Source: SIG636 sp045537905
Lineage (GTDB): Bacteria; Bacillota; Clostridia; Oscillospirales; CAG-382
Assembly (NCBI GenBank): GCA_045537905.1
Contig: JAZSQJ010000027.1
Span: forward strand, 1 to 10,985
Reading direction: 5' to 3'
DNA: 10,985 nucleotides
The first letter of the stretch is position 1. Each line of letters opens with the position of its first letter. Below, piece by piece: positions 1-8,700 of the stretch. The position numbers were made by a program, and so were the translations under genes. The notes under the pieces are model-generated. The model was not told where the DNA came from, ran no database searches, and saw only the letters and a program-made list of their open reading frames with translations.

Positions 1-2795
1 TAGGAGCGTTCACACGCCGCAACCTCCTCGGGGGTACCGCTTACCAGCACCGTACCGCCGCCGTCACCGCCCTCGGGTCCCATATCTATTATATAATCAG
101 CCGTTTTTATAAGGTCAAGGTTATGCTCTATTACCACGACGGTGTTGCCTGCATCCACCAGACGCTGTAATACCCCCTTAAGCTTGTTTACGTCGTCGGT
201 GTGGAGACCCGTCGTAGGCTCGTCCAGTATATACAGGGTCTTGCCTGTGTTTCTGCGGGCAAGCTCTGAGGAAAGCTTAACACGCTGAGCCTCACCCCCT
301 GACAGGGTGGTGCTGCTTTGACCTATCTTCACGTAGCCCAGACCCACGTCACGCATAACCGCCAGCTTCCGCTTGAGAGAGGGGTACGCCTCGAAGAACT
401 CACATCCCTCGTCAACGGTCATATCAAGTATATCGCTTATGGTCTTGCCCTTGTATTTTATCTCCAGGGTCTCTCGGTTATAGCGCTTGCCCTTACATAC
501 GTCGCAGTTGACGTACACGTCGGGTAAGAAGTGCATCTCTATCTTAAGGGTACCGTCACCCTGACACGCCTCGCATCTGCCCCCCTTTACGTTGAAGGAA
601 AACCTGCCGTCGGTATATCCCCTTGCCCTTGCCTCGGGAGTGGAGGAGAAGATAGAGCGTATCTCGGAAAAGATGCCCGTATAGGTAGCAGGATTGGAGC
701 GAGGCGTACGCCCTATGGGGCTTTGGTCTATGGCTATTATCTTGTCGATGTTTTCTATGCCCTCAATGCATCTGTGCTTACCCGGGGTGAGAGTGTAGCG
801 TCCCAGAGTTTTTGCCACGCCGTTGTACAGCACTGAGTTGACAAGGCTGGATTTACCGCTGCCGCTTACACCCGTTACGCAGACGAAGCAGCCCAGAGGG
901 AAGCTGACGTCTATGTCCTTGAGGTTGTTTTCCGTAGCACCTCTTACGGTGATAAAGCTGCCGTTGCCCTTTCTGCGTTCCTTGGGAATATCCACCTTAA
1001 GTCTGCCGGAAAGGTACTTGCCCGTAAGGGATTTTTCGTCCTTAAGCAGCTCCTCCGGGGTGCCTGTAAACACCACCTCACCGCCGTGGATGCCGGCACC
1101 GGGGCCTATGTCTACCACGTAGTCCGATGCCAGCATAGTTTCCTCATCGTGCTCAACCACTATAACGGTGTTACCCAGGTCGCGCAGGTGTCCCAGGGTC
1201 TCTATCAGCTTGCGGTTGTCACGCTGGTGGAGACCTATGCTGGGCTCGTCCAGTATATAAAGCACGCCCATAAGGGAGGAGCCTATCTGGGTTGCCAGAC
1301 GGATACGCTGTGCCTCACCGCCCGACAGTCCCCCTGACTTGCGGGAGAGGGTCAGGTAGTCCAGACCCACGCTGGTAAGGAAGCTTAGCCTCGCCCTTAT
1401 CTCCTTAAGTATCTCCTTTGCGATGGTAGCGTCCTTTTCACTGAGAGTAAGAGCTTCAAAAAACTCCTTGCACTTCCCTACGGAAAGCTCACAAAGCTCC
1501 GCTATATTAAGGCCGCCTACGGTTACCGCCAGCGCCTCTGCCTTAAGACGCTTGCCCCCACACTCGGAGCAGGGGATGTTTTCCATAAACTCCTCGTAAT
1601 ACTCTCTGGAGGCAAAATCGTTGCCGCACTGTCTGTAGCGGCGGTCTATCATATTGATAATACCCTCAAACTTAGGCTCGTACACGTTACGGCGGCCTGC
1701 CTTTGCCTTACCCATATTGCCGTAAAGCAACACCTCAAGCCCCTCGGGAGTGTAGTCCTGTATGGGGGTGTGGATATCAAAGCCGTGATACTTGCCAAGT
1801 CTGTTATATATATCGCCGGAGTAGCTGTTTGCGGTGATGGACTTAAAGCCGTTGCACACTACCGCCCCCGTGTACAGGGACTTGCTTTTATCGGGTATAA
1901 GCTTATCGGGAGAGAGAACAAAGCTCTCACCCAAGCCGTCACATTTCTCACAGGCGCCGTAGGGGTTGTTAAAGGAAAACATACGGGGGCTAAGCTCCCC
2001 AAGGCTTATGCCATGGGTCTTACAGGCGTAGTTCTGGGAAAAGCTTATCTCCTCGCCGTCACTGCCGTCCTCGTTGACGGTCAGTACCGACATCACGCCC
2101 TCGGCAAGCTTGGCGGCGGTCTCCACACTGTCGGTAAGACGGGTGTGCAGGTCCCCACGCATTACAAGGCGGTCAACCACTATATCTATATCGTGCTTTT
2201 TGTTTTTGTCCAGCTCGGGTCTGTCGTCCAGCTCGTACATTGCACCGTCTATCCGCACACGGACGAAGCCGCTGCGGGACGCCGCCTCCAGCTCCTTATC
2301 GTGCAGACCCTTCTTACCTCTTACCACGGGGGCAAGAACGAGAAAACGGGTGCCCTCCTTAAGGGCGCAGATGCTGTCAACTATCTCGTCCACAGTCTGC
2401 TGAGCTATAACCTCACCGCATACGGGGCAGTGAGGCACGCCCACACGGGCATACAGCAGACGGATGTAGTCGTATATCTCCGTTACGGTGCCCACGGTAG
2501 AGCGTGGATTTTTGGAGGTGGTTTTCTGGTCGATGGAAATAGCGGGAGAAAGACCGTCTATGCCGTCCACGTCAGGCTTGTCCAGCTGCCCCAGAAACAT
2601 ACGGGCATAGGAGGACAGAGACTCCACAAAACGGCGGTGTCCCTCTGCGTATATGGTATCAAAGGCAAGGGAGGACTTACCCGAGCCCGAAAGACCCGTA
2701 AACACAACCAGCTTGTCTCTGGGAATGCTGAGACTTATGTTTTTAAGGTTGTTTTCCCTTGCGCCTCTTACTGTTAGCTTTTTGTTCGTTGCCAT
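1..2795 (-). CDS. uvrA: UvrA, excinuclease ABC subunit A (3' end beyond window)
   Basis: UvrA is the damage-sensing ABC ATPase of nucleotide excision repair; it dimerises and loads UvrB onto distorted DNA in the cytoplasm. The 931 visible residues hold two ABC cassettes. First cassette: Walker A GLSGSGKSS at 34-42, signature LSGGEAQR near 490, Walker B ILDEPSIGLH near 514. Second cassette: Walker A GVSGSGKSS at 642-650, signature LSGGEAQR at 831, Walker B ILDEPTTGLH near 856. Zinc-binding Cys/His sets are intact: C123/C126 with C409/C412, C258/H261 with C282/C285, and C741/C744 with C764/C767. The ATG at 2795 follows an AAAGGAG site. The frame is open to the window edge and ends inside the usual C-terminal GTPEEVA stretch, so only about 10-15 residues should be missing. 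It lies 18 nt downstream of uvrB and is very likely co-transcribed with it. Nothing looks degenerate. Confidence 0.98.
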   Translation of the reverse strand, partial: MATNKKLTVRGARENNLKNISLSIPRDKLVVFTGLSGSGKSSLAFDTIYAEGHRRFVESLSSYARMFLGQLDKPDVDGIDGLSPAISIDQKTTSKNPRSTVGTVTEIYDYIRLLYARVGVPHCPVCGEVIAQQTVDEIVDSICALKEGTRFLVLAPVVRGKKGLHDKELEAASRSGFVRVRIDGAMYELDDRPELDKNKKHDIDIVVDRLVMRGDLHTRLTDSVETAAKLAEGVMSVLTVNEDGSDGEEISFSQNYACKTHGISLGELSPRMFSFNNPYGACEKCDGLGESFVLSPDKLIPDKSKSLYTGAVVCNGFKSITANSYSGDIYNRLGKYHGFDIHTPIQDYTPEGLEVLLYGNMGKAKAGRRNVYEPKFEGIINMIDRRYRQCGNDFASREYYEEFMENIPCSECGGKRLKAEALAVTVGGLNIAELCELSVGKCKEFFEALTLSEKDATIAKEILKEIRARLSFLTSVGLDYLTLSRKSGGLSGGEAQRIRLATQIGSSLMGVLYILDEPSIGLHQRDNRKLIETLGHLRDLGNTVIVVEHDEETMLASDYVVDIGPGAGIHGGEVVFTGTPEELLKDEKSLTGKYLSGRLKVDIPKERRKGNGSFITVRGATENNLKDIDVSFPLGCFVCVTGVSGSGKSSLVNSVLYNGVAKTLGRYTLTPGKHRCIEGIENIDKIIAIDQSPIGRTPRSNPATYTGIFSEIRSIFSSTPEARARGYTDGRFSFNVKGGRCEACQGDGTLKIEMHFLPDVYVNCDVCKGKRYNRETLEIKYKGKTISDILDMTVDEGCEFFEAYPSLKRKLAVMRDVGLGYVKIGQSSTTLSGGEAQRVKLSSELARRNTGKTLYILDEPTTGLHTDDVNKLKGVLQRLVDAGNTVVVIEHNLDLIKTADYIIDMGPEGGDGGGTVLVSGTPEEVAACERS

Positions 2796-2813
2796 TTATT
2801 GCTCCTTTGCTGT

Positions 2814-4760
2814 TTATGCAAGCAGTGCCCTTATCTTGTCACGCAATGCGGCGGCAGTCTCGAAATCCAGCTCCTTTGCCGCTTGCTTCATCTGCTTTTG
2901 CAGCTTTTCTACAAGCTGCTTCTTCTCCGCTTTGTTCAGCTTGCCGTCGGGCGCACTGCCCTTTACGGTTATCTCGATAGGCGCTCTTATTTCCTTGATA
3001 ATGGTGGTAGGCGTTATGCCGTGCGCCTTGTTGTAGGCGTCCTGCTTCTCACGGCGGCGATTGGTTTCGTCCATAGCTCTCTGCATAGAGCCCGTAATTT
3101 TGTCCGCATACATTATTACCCTGCCGTTGGCGTTACGGGCGGCACGGCCTATGGTCTGTATAAGACTCATCTCACTGCGAAGAAAGCCCTCCTTGTCGGC
3201 GTCAAGTATACCTATCAGCGCAACCTCGGGCAGGTCAAGACCCTCACGAAGCAGGTTTATACCCACCAGCACGTCGTATTCACCGGCTCGAAGCTGACGG
3301 AGCAGCTCTATTCTCTCGATAGTCTCTATATCGTAGTGCAGGTACTTGGTCTTTATGCCGTTTTGTAAAAAGTACTCCGACAGGTCCTCTGCCATCTTCT
3401 TGGTAAGGGTGGTAACCAGCACACGCTCGTTACGCTCTATGCAGTGCCTTATCTCACCTAACAGGTCGTCTATCTGCCCTGCCACGGGACGTACCTCTAC
3501 CACGGGGTCAAGCAGTCCCGTAGGTCTTATTATCTGCTCTGCTATATTCTGCGCCCTGTTTTTTTCAAAGTCGGCAGGAGTAGCGCTTACGTAGATGGTT
3601 GCCCCTTTCTTGGACAAAAACTCCTCAAACTTAAGGGGACGGTTATCGTAAGCGGAGGGCAGACGGAAGCCGTAGTCAATAAGGTTCTTCTTCCTTGCGC
3701 TGTCGCCGCCGCTCATACCCCTTACCTGAGGTACGGTAACGTGGCTTTCGTCTATTATCAGCAGAAAATCCTCAGGGAAATAATCAAGCAGGGTGTAGGG
3801 TACGCTGCCCGGTGCCCTGCCGGACAGCACTCTGGAATAGTTTTCAACACCGCTGCAGTAGCCTATCTCCCTTATCTGCTCCATATCAAACATAGTACGC
3901 TCTTTTATACGCTGCGCCTCGATGAACTTCCCTTGAGACTCAAAATATTCCACCCTCTCCAGCATCTCGTCGTATATCTCGGTAAGGGCGTTTTTCCTCA
4001 GCTCCTCGTCGGTTACGTAGTGGGAGGAGGGATACACCGCCGCATGGTTAAGTCGGGCGTTTACCTCACCCGTTACCGTGTCCACCATAGAAACGCGGTC
4101 TATCTCGTCACCGAAAAACTCCACACGGAGCGCCGCCGCACCGCTGTTGGAAGGGAAAATCTCCACCACGTCGCCCCTTACACGGAAGTTGTTACGCTCA
4201 AAGCCGATATCGCTGCGGGTGTACTGCACCGCCACAAGGCGTTTTATAAGGTCCTCCCTGCTCATTTGCAGTCCCGGTCGGAGGGAGATAACCTGCTTGC
4301 GGTACTCCGCAGGGTCACCCAGAGAGTAGATACAGGACACGCTGGAAACTATAATAACGTCACGCCTTTCAAAAAGAGCGCTGGTTGCACTGTGACGCAG
4401 CTTGTCTATCTCGTCGTTGATAGAGGCGTCCTTTTCAATGTAAACGTCCTTGCCCGGCACGTATGCCTCAGGCTGATAATAATCGTAGTAGGATACGAAG
4501 TATTCCACCGCATTGTTGGGGAACATCTCACGAAACTCCGAGCAAAGCTGTGCGGCAAGGGTCTTGTTGTGAGCGAGTACAAGGGTAGGCTTATTGACGC
4601 TTGCAATTACGTTAGCCATGGTAAAGGTTTTGCCCGAGCCCGTTACGCCAAGCAAAACCTGCTCGGTAAAGCCCTGAAGCAAACCCTGCGTAAGCTTTTG
4701 TATAGCCTCAGGCTGGTCGCCTGTAGGCTTATAGGGGGACACCAGCTCAAACCTATCCAT
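2814..4760 (-). CDS. uvrB: UvrB, excinuclease ABC subunit B
   Basis: UvrB is the helicase-like subunit that receives damaged DNA from UvrA, verifies the lesion and recruits UvrC for incision. Starting from ATG at 4760 it has 648 residues, normal for the family. Visible motifs: Walker A GVTGSGKT at 38-45, the lesion-probing beta-hairpin YYDYYQPEAYVP at 91-102, DESH at 337-340, SAT at 392-394, helicase motif VI QTIGRAARN at 535-543, and a C-terminal UVR motif at about 613-648 that binds UvrC. The frame stays open upstream to a TTG at 4787. The ATG is preferred because AAAAGGAGC lies nine bases before it and the conserved family N-terminus (DRFELVSPYKPTGDQ) begins there. It is the first gene of the uvrB-uvrA operon. 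uvrC is not in the window. Confidence 0.98.
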   Translation of the reverse strand: MDRFELVSPYKPTGDQPEAIQKLTQGLLQGFTEQVLLGVTGSGKTFTMANVIASVNKPTLVLAHNKTLAAQLCSEFREMFPNNAVEYFVSYYDYYQPEAYVPGKDVYIEKDASINDEIDKLRHSATSALFERRDVIIVSSVSCIYSLGDPAEYRKQVISLRPGLQMSREDLIKRLVAVQYTRSDIGFERNNFRVRGDVVEIFPSNSGAAALRVEFFGDEIDRVSMVDTVTGEVNARLNHAAVYPSSHYVTDEELRKNALTEIYDEMLERVEYFESQGKFIEAQRIKERTMFDMEQIREIGYCSGVENYSRVLSGRAPGSVPYTLLDYFPEDFLLIIDESHVTVPQVRGMSGGDSARKKNLIDYGFRLPSAYDNRPLKFEEFLSKKGATIYVSATPADFEKNRAQNIAEQIIRPTGLLDPVVEVRPVAGQIDDLLGEIRHCIERNERVLVTTLTKKMAEDLSEYFLQNGIKTKYLHYDIETIERIELLRQLRAGEYDVLVGINLLREGLDLPEVALIGILDADKEGFLRSEMSLIQTIGRAARNANGRVIMYADKITGSMQRAMDETNRRREKQDAYNKAHGITPTTIIKEIRAPIEITVKGSAPDGKLNKAEKKQLVEKLQKQMKQAAKELDFETAAALRDKIRALLA

Positions 4761-4761
4761 C

Positions 4762-4809
4762 GCACCCTGCTCCTTTTCTTTAAGCAATATTTGTTAATAT
4801 AACATTATA
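4762..4809 (-). promoter_or_regulatory. uvrB-uvrA promoter (-10) and ribosome binding site
   Basis: Read on the minus strand, a perfect TATAAT lies at 4804-4809, about 44 bases before the uvrB ATG. AGGAG at 4770-4774 is the ribosome binding site. The -35 region is AT-rich (TTTTAA/TTTAAT at 16-17 bp spacing) and a weak match to TTGACA. I see no Firmicutes-type LexA box (CGAAC-N4-GTTCG) over the promoter, so SOS control is not evident from the sequence. Confidence 0.6.
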
Positions 4810-4930
4810 CCGCATTTTACGCAAAATTAAAAGAGGAAAACGTAAAAAAATTAAAATTTATATACATATTCGTTATAACGGCGGGAGATAAACCCCAGCC
4901 CTGCGGTGCTATGCGTTACGCCCCATAAAT

Positions 4931-5005
4931 AACCCGTTGCGTTTAATTTAATCGGTACGGAGCGGGAGACCAATGGTCTCCCCTACGGTAAACCCTTACG
5001 TTTAA
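4931..5005. repeat. Hairpin bracketed by short direct repeats
   Basis: An 8-bp perfect stem with AAT loop (4964-4982) sits between two copies of CGGTA (4953-4957 and 4986-4990). Outside these lie two near-copies of a longer word: AACCCGTTGCGTTTAA at 4931-4946 and AACCCTTACGTTTAA at 4991-5005, differing by one deletion and one substitution. This could be a small non-autonomous intergenic element, but no ends or transposase are visible. Confidence 0.45.
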
Positions 5006-5081
5006 GCACAATCAGCAAAAGCGTTCCTTAACCGCACCCCCGATTAGCACCCACGCCGAGGGATAGGAAAAATTGTTCCGA

Positions 5082-5107
5082 ATGGGCGAAAACCGTTTTT
5101 CGTCCAT
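5082..5107. repeat. Short intergenic inverted repeat
   Basis: An 11-bp stem ATGGGCGAAAA / TTTTCGTCCAT with one G-T wobble and a CCGT loop. On neither strand is it directly followed by a clean T-tract, so it is not called a terminator. Function unknown. Confidence 0.5.
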
Positions 5108-5119
5108 AGCAAGAAAAAT

Positions 5120-5164
5120 ATAATATAAAAAAGTTAAGAGTGGCACCACAGTGTCACTCTTAAC
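5120..5164 (-). terminator. Rho-independent terminator, minus strand
   Basis: A 14-bp stem (one G-T pair) with loop CACA or its complement occupies 5133-5164. On the minus strand it is followed directly by TTTTTTAT. It is placed to end transcription from the secreted-protein/DUF1292 operon before the uvrBA promoter, although it lies about 290 bases past the DUF1292 stop codon. The stem is only about half GC. Confidence 0.7.
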
Positions 5165-5216
5165 TACTTATTAACTCAATTTATTGTTTTCTTGCGGTCT
5201 ACGCTTTTTTATACCC

Positions 5217-5251
5217 TATATTTTTTGCGGACACGCGCCGCAAAAAATATA
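5217..5251. repeat. Perfect 14-bp inverted repeat
   Basis: TATATTTTTTGCGG pairs perfectly with CCGCAAAAAATATA around a 7-base loop ACACGCG. The T-tract comes before the GC-rich part and the A-tract after it on both strands, the reverse of an intrinsic terminator. A terminator is therefore unlikely; an RNA hairpin in the DUF1292 transcript or a DNA cruciform is possible. Confidence 0.65.
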
Positions 5252-5257
5252 CCTTAG

Positions 5258-5305
5258 TTTCCGCAAGTGCCAACTTGTTGGCGCGCAGACGCGAGTGAAC
5301 GGAAA
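5258..5305. repeat. Nested inverted repeats
   Basis: TTTCCG at 5258-5263 pairs with CGGAAA at 5300-5305. Inside this are overlapping small palindromes: CAAGTGCCAACTTG, GCCAACTTGTTGGC, which are mutually exclusive, and CGCGCAGACGCG. This suggests a branched fold with alternatives. It would lie in the 3' region of the DUF1292 transcript. Function unknown. Confidence 0.45.
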
Positions 5306-5322
5306 TGGTGATTTGTATTTTT

Positions 5323-5441
5323 CGGGGTCCCCACGAAAATACATTTTCGTGGGGTGTATTCCGGGGTCCCCGTCACGAACAAAGTGAGTGATGGGGTATC
5401 TTTTCGGGGGCCCCGTCACGAACGAAGTGAGTGATGGGGTA
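5323..5441. repeat. Three tandem 37-bp hairpin repeats
   Basis: Units lie at about 5323-5359, 5362-5398 and 5405-5441. Each opens with the palindrome CGGGGTCCCC (CGGGGGCCCC in the third) and closes with GGGGTA or GGGGTGTA. Units two and three differ at only two positions and carry the inner stem CCCCGTCAC / GTGATGGGG. Unit one keeps the frame but replaces the interior with a different perfect stem, CCCCACGAAAA / TTTTCGTGGGG. In each unit the CCCC block can pair either with the leading GGGG or the trailing GGGG. Confidence 0.75.
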
Positions 5442-5457
5442 ATATTTCCATCCCTCG

Positions 5458-5730
5458 TTAGTCTTGGAAGAGCTCGGGGAACCTATTCTTAAATATCTCA
5501 AACACGGTCTCCATAACTTCCTCGTCCTCAACCGTGGAGTAAATCTCCTCGCCATCCTCGTCCTCCTCAACCACAAGAATGTGAATCTCGTCCGCATCCT
5601 CGTCGGTGGAGATAAGCACCAGATACTCGTCACCCTCAAAGTCGATAATGTCAAGTATCTCCAGCTCCAGCTCTGCGCCTTCCTCGTCCACAACCTTTAT
5701 AACGTTGTCCTTTTCTTCGTGTATGCCCAT
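5458..5730 (-). CDS. DUF1292 family acidic protein
   Basis: A 90-residue cytoplasmic protein whose pattern (VIKVVDEEG, LEILDIIDFEGDEYLVL, VEDEEVMETVFEIFKNRF) matches the DUF1292/YrzB family of Firmicutes. Its biochemical role is not established. It is extremely acidic, with 34 Asp/Glu and only four Lys/Arg. There is no signal peptide or membrane segment. The ATG at 5730 follows AAAGGAG with a nine-base spacer, so the start is secure. In many Firmicutes members sit next to ruvX/yrrK-type housekeeping genes; here it starts 17 bases after the stop of the large dockerin protein and appears to share its transcript. No promoter of its own is visible in the short gap, though one could lie inside the upstream gene. 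The family call is by recognition of the sequence pattern. Confidence 0.85.
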   Translation of the reverse strand: MGIHEEKDNVIKVVDEEGAELELEILDIIDFEGDEYLVLISTDEDADEIHILVVEEDEDGEEIYSTVEDEEVMETVFEIFKNRFPELFQD

Positions 5731-5747
5731 AGTTATATTCTCCTTTC

Positions 5748-8700
5748 TTAACCTTTTAGTGCATCCTTAAGGGATATATAGTCTGCAGAGGTACTAAGTC
5801 CGTCGCTGTCCATATCACTTGCCAGCTTAAAGGCTCCCTCCAGTGACGCTTCTTCCTTGATGTGCTTCATTATCAAAACGTAGTCTGCGGTGGTAATTAC
5901 CGCATCGCCGTTAAGGTCGCCCTTTACCACCACGGTAACGCTGTCGGTCTCCACGCCCCCTGCCACTACCGACACCTTGGTGCCCGTGCCTGCGTAGTCA
6001 CCGCTTACAAGCTCCGTGCCCTCTGCGTTATAGTACTTGAGGTTGGTGTTTTCAAAGTTAGTGCCAAGCTCGCTTATCGAGGTGGAAACGGGGATATTGC
6101 TTATGCTCTCACCGTCACGGATATAGGCGGAGATACTCTTTACAACCAGCTCGCTAAGCTCAAACAAATTAAGCTGATAGGGGTATGCACCGTTAAGCGC
6201 CTCGTTAAACGCCCACACGTTGCCACCACGGTTAAGGGCAGTAGCAAGGCTTGCCGCCTTAAGCTGAGCCTCAGTCTTGCCGCCTATGGAGTTTATATAG
6301 TCCGCATTAACGGTGTAGGAGCCGCTTAAGTAGTAGCAGTTACCCGTGGTGCCTCTTTCAACGCCCGTTACACCGCCCATATGATTGGTGGCGCTAACGG
6401 TCTTACCGCTGTAGCAGTTTTGAACGGTACCCAGATTGTAGCCAACCACGCCCCCTGCATTAAGGCTCTTTTTAACGGTGCCAAGGGTAAAGCAGTCGCT
6501 TACCACGCCCGTGTTGATTCCTACGACACCGCCAAGGCACTGAGCCTCCAGACCTACAAGGCTGTAAAGCGTATAGTGATCGGATATGTAGCCGCCGTTC
6601 ACCTGCTCTGCACAAACCTTAAAGGAAACGGTATTAGAGCCCCTCGTATCCGTAAAGATATAGTCTATTATACTGGAGGAAGCACCCCAGCCGTGGAAGG
6701 TGCTCTGGTTGGAAGCACTGCCAAGGCTGTCTGCTACGCTACGCATATCGCTGAACTCTGCCGTCATATTGGCGTAAGCGGTGGTGGTTGGCTTGCAGTT
6801 GTAGTCGCCCGTACAGAAGATAGCAATGTTTTCCCCATAGCCAAGGGCGGTGTATTTGTCCTGCATTGCCCTCATACGCTTGGTTACAAGGAGAGCAGAG
6901 TTCTCACGGGCGGTGGCACTTTGGTGGTCAAAGTGGGTGTTGAACGCCAGCACCAGGGTGCCTGTGGTTTTGTGCACCAACGCCGCATAGCTGCAGGTAC
7001 GGTAACAGCCTGCACTCCAGTCGATGGACATTTTATCGGGAGTGGAGCTTAACCAGAAGGAGCCTTGCTCCAGCACGGTAAACTTAGAGGTTTTCCAGTA
7101 AAGAGGTGCCGCCTCGGAGCTGGCGTTGGAGTCACGCCATACAAACTCCTTGCTGTAACCCGTAAGATGGCTGTCGATAACGGTCTTCCAGGCAGAGGTA
7201 ACCTCCTGAAAGCCTACTATATCGGGGCTGTAGGTGGTAAGATGCTGTTTAACACGAGGCGTTCTGTCCGCCAGAGCGTTTGGGCTGGCGTCATTGGGAA
7301 CGCGGATGTTGAAGGACATAACGGATATCTCGTTGCGGGAGGCGGTGTAGGATCCGTTAGCGGTGGCGTTGGTGCCGCAGCTATAGACCGTGCCGCCCTC
7401 GTTGTTGCCCACAACGGTACCGCTGAAGTTGGCACCGGTTATGCTTGAGCTTTCAAGACGAAGGTTTTCAACCACGCCGCCCTTAAGGAAGCCAACCAGA
7501 CCCTGGAACTTAGCGGTAGAGCTGACCGTCATACCCTTTATTATGTGACCGCAACCGTCAAGCACGCCCATAAAGGGTGCGCTTGCCGTGCCTATTGCAG
7601 ACATGGCGATGCCCGTCATATCTATATCAGCCGTAAGGTATACGTAGTAGTTTTTGTATGTTTTGCCGCCGTTTACCGCTGTTGCAAAGGAGGCAAGCTC
7701 AGCGGCGGTACCTATGGCGAGGGTACCAAAGCCTACGGTAGCAAGGCTTACCGTCTGCCGGCTGTCGGTAGCGCCTGCCGTCACCACGCTTTGACAGAAG
7801 GTGCTGTTTGCGTTGCCCGCACCAAGCTTGGCACCTGCATTGGAGTAGGCTACCCTTACATCAAGGGTGTTGCCCTTGCTATCCACGCCGAGGACGGTGG
7901 TTTTTACTGCCGCCTCAGAGTTCTCCGTGCAAAGAGCAGGTCCTCTGGGCGTGCTTGTGAAAATACCGCTGTTGTCTGCACTGCCCTCGTTGGTGTTAAG
8001 AAGCCAGGCAACACTGCCGTCAACAAATTGGCTAAAGCTTCTTTCCGTGCCGTAGCTACTGTCACAGGCAGTACCCAGATAGTAGGTGACGGAGGGAGGG
8101 GTGCTAAGGGAGGCGCCGTGTCTTGAGATAGCCTGTCTGTCGGTGGCTGTCACCGTACCCATATTGAAGCAGTTTTTGAACACGGCGTTGGTTTGTCCCC
8201 AACCGCTGAGACCGCCTGCGCTGTTACCCTTGGCGGTAACGGCGCCCACATTGAAGCAGTTGGTAAACTTACAGGTAGCACGGGAAACGCCCGTAAGACC
8301 GCCTGCACCGTCGGTGCCCGTCTGGGTGGTGATATCTGCGGTGTTATAGCAATTGCTGATAGTACAGGCGTCGGCATAACCGCTGAGACCGCCTGCACGG
8401 TTGGCAGAGCTTACACTACCGCCGCATATGCCTATGCCGTCAAAGGTAGCCTTGTAGGAGATACCGAAAAGGCCTGCACCGTTAAGGGAGCTTTGGTTTA
8501 CCTTAAGGTTAACCACCTTAAAGCCTCCGCCGTAGAGCTTACCCTGAAAGGCTTTTGTATAATCACTGTCGGAGATAAATACACCGATAGGCGTATGGTT
8601 GCTTACGGAGGACATATCTATATTGTTAAGCATATAGATGCTTACGCCTGACATGGTTTTACCGCCGTTTACCTGGGTGGCAAGGGTAGTAAAGCCTGCC

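Larger units (their letters stand above)
4810..5119. other. Intergenic region between the uvrBA operon and the upstream terminator
   Basis: No coding region is supported here. The part nearest uvrB (4810-4880) is very AT-rich and contains the short palindrome CGTTATAACG at 4871-4880. Further out are two hairpins: GGGAGACC-AAT-GGTCTCCC at 4964-4982, and an 11-bp stem (one G-T pair) at 5082-5107. Short near-repeats bracket the first hairpin. The rest shows no recognisable signal. Confidence 0.5.

Noticed and set aside
1770..2777. Long plus-strand open frame of 335 codons antisense to uvrA
   Set aside because: It is a codon-bias shadow of uvrA, with no plausible domain or start signal; the same holds for the 353-codon frame opposite uvrB and those opposite the dockerin protein.
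5065..5085. Possible LexA/DinR box (GGAACAATTTTTCC on the minus strand) upstream of uvrB
   Set aside because: It deviates at several positions from CGAAC-N4-GTTCG and lies over 250 bases from the promoter, so SOS control is not supported.
5217..5251. Intrinsic terminator
   Set aside because: On both strands the T-tract precedes the GC stem and the A-tract follows it, the wrong order for termination.
5184..5419. Small open frames on both strands across the hairpin cluster
   Set aside because: They arise from repeated, palindromic DNA, have no ribosome binding site or recognisable domain, and overlap the repeats.
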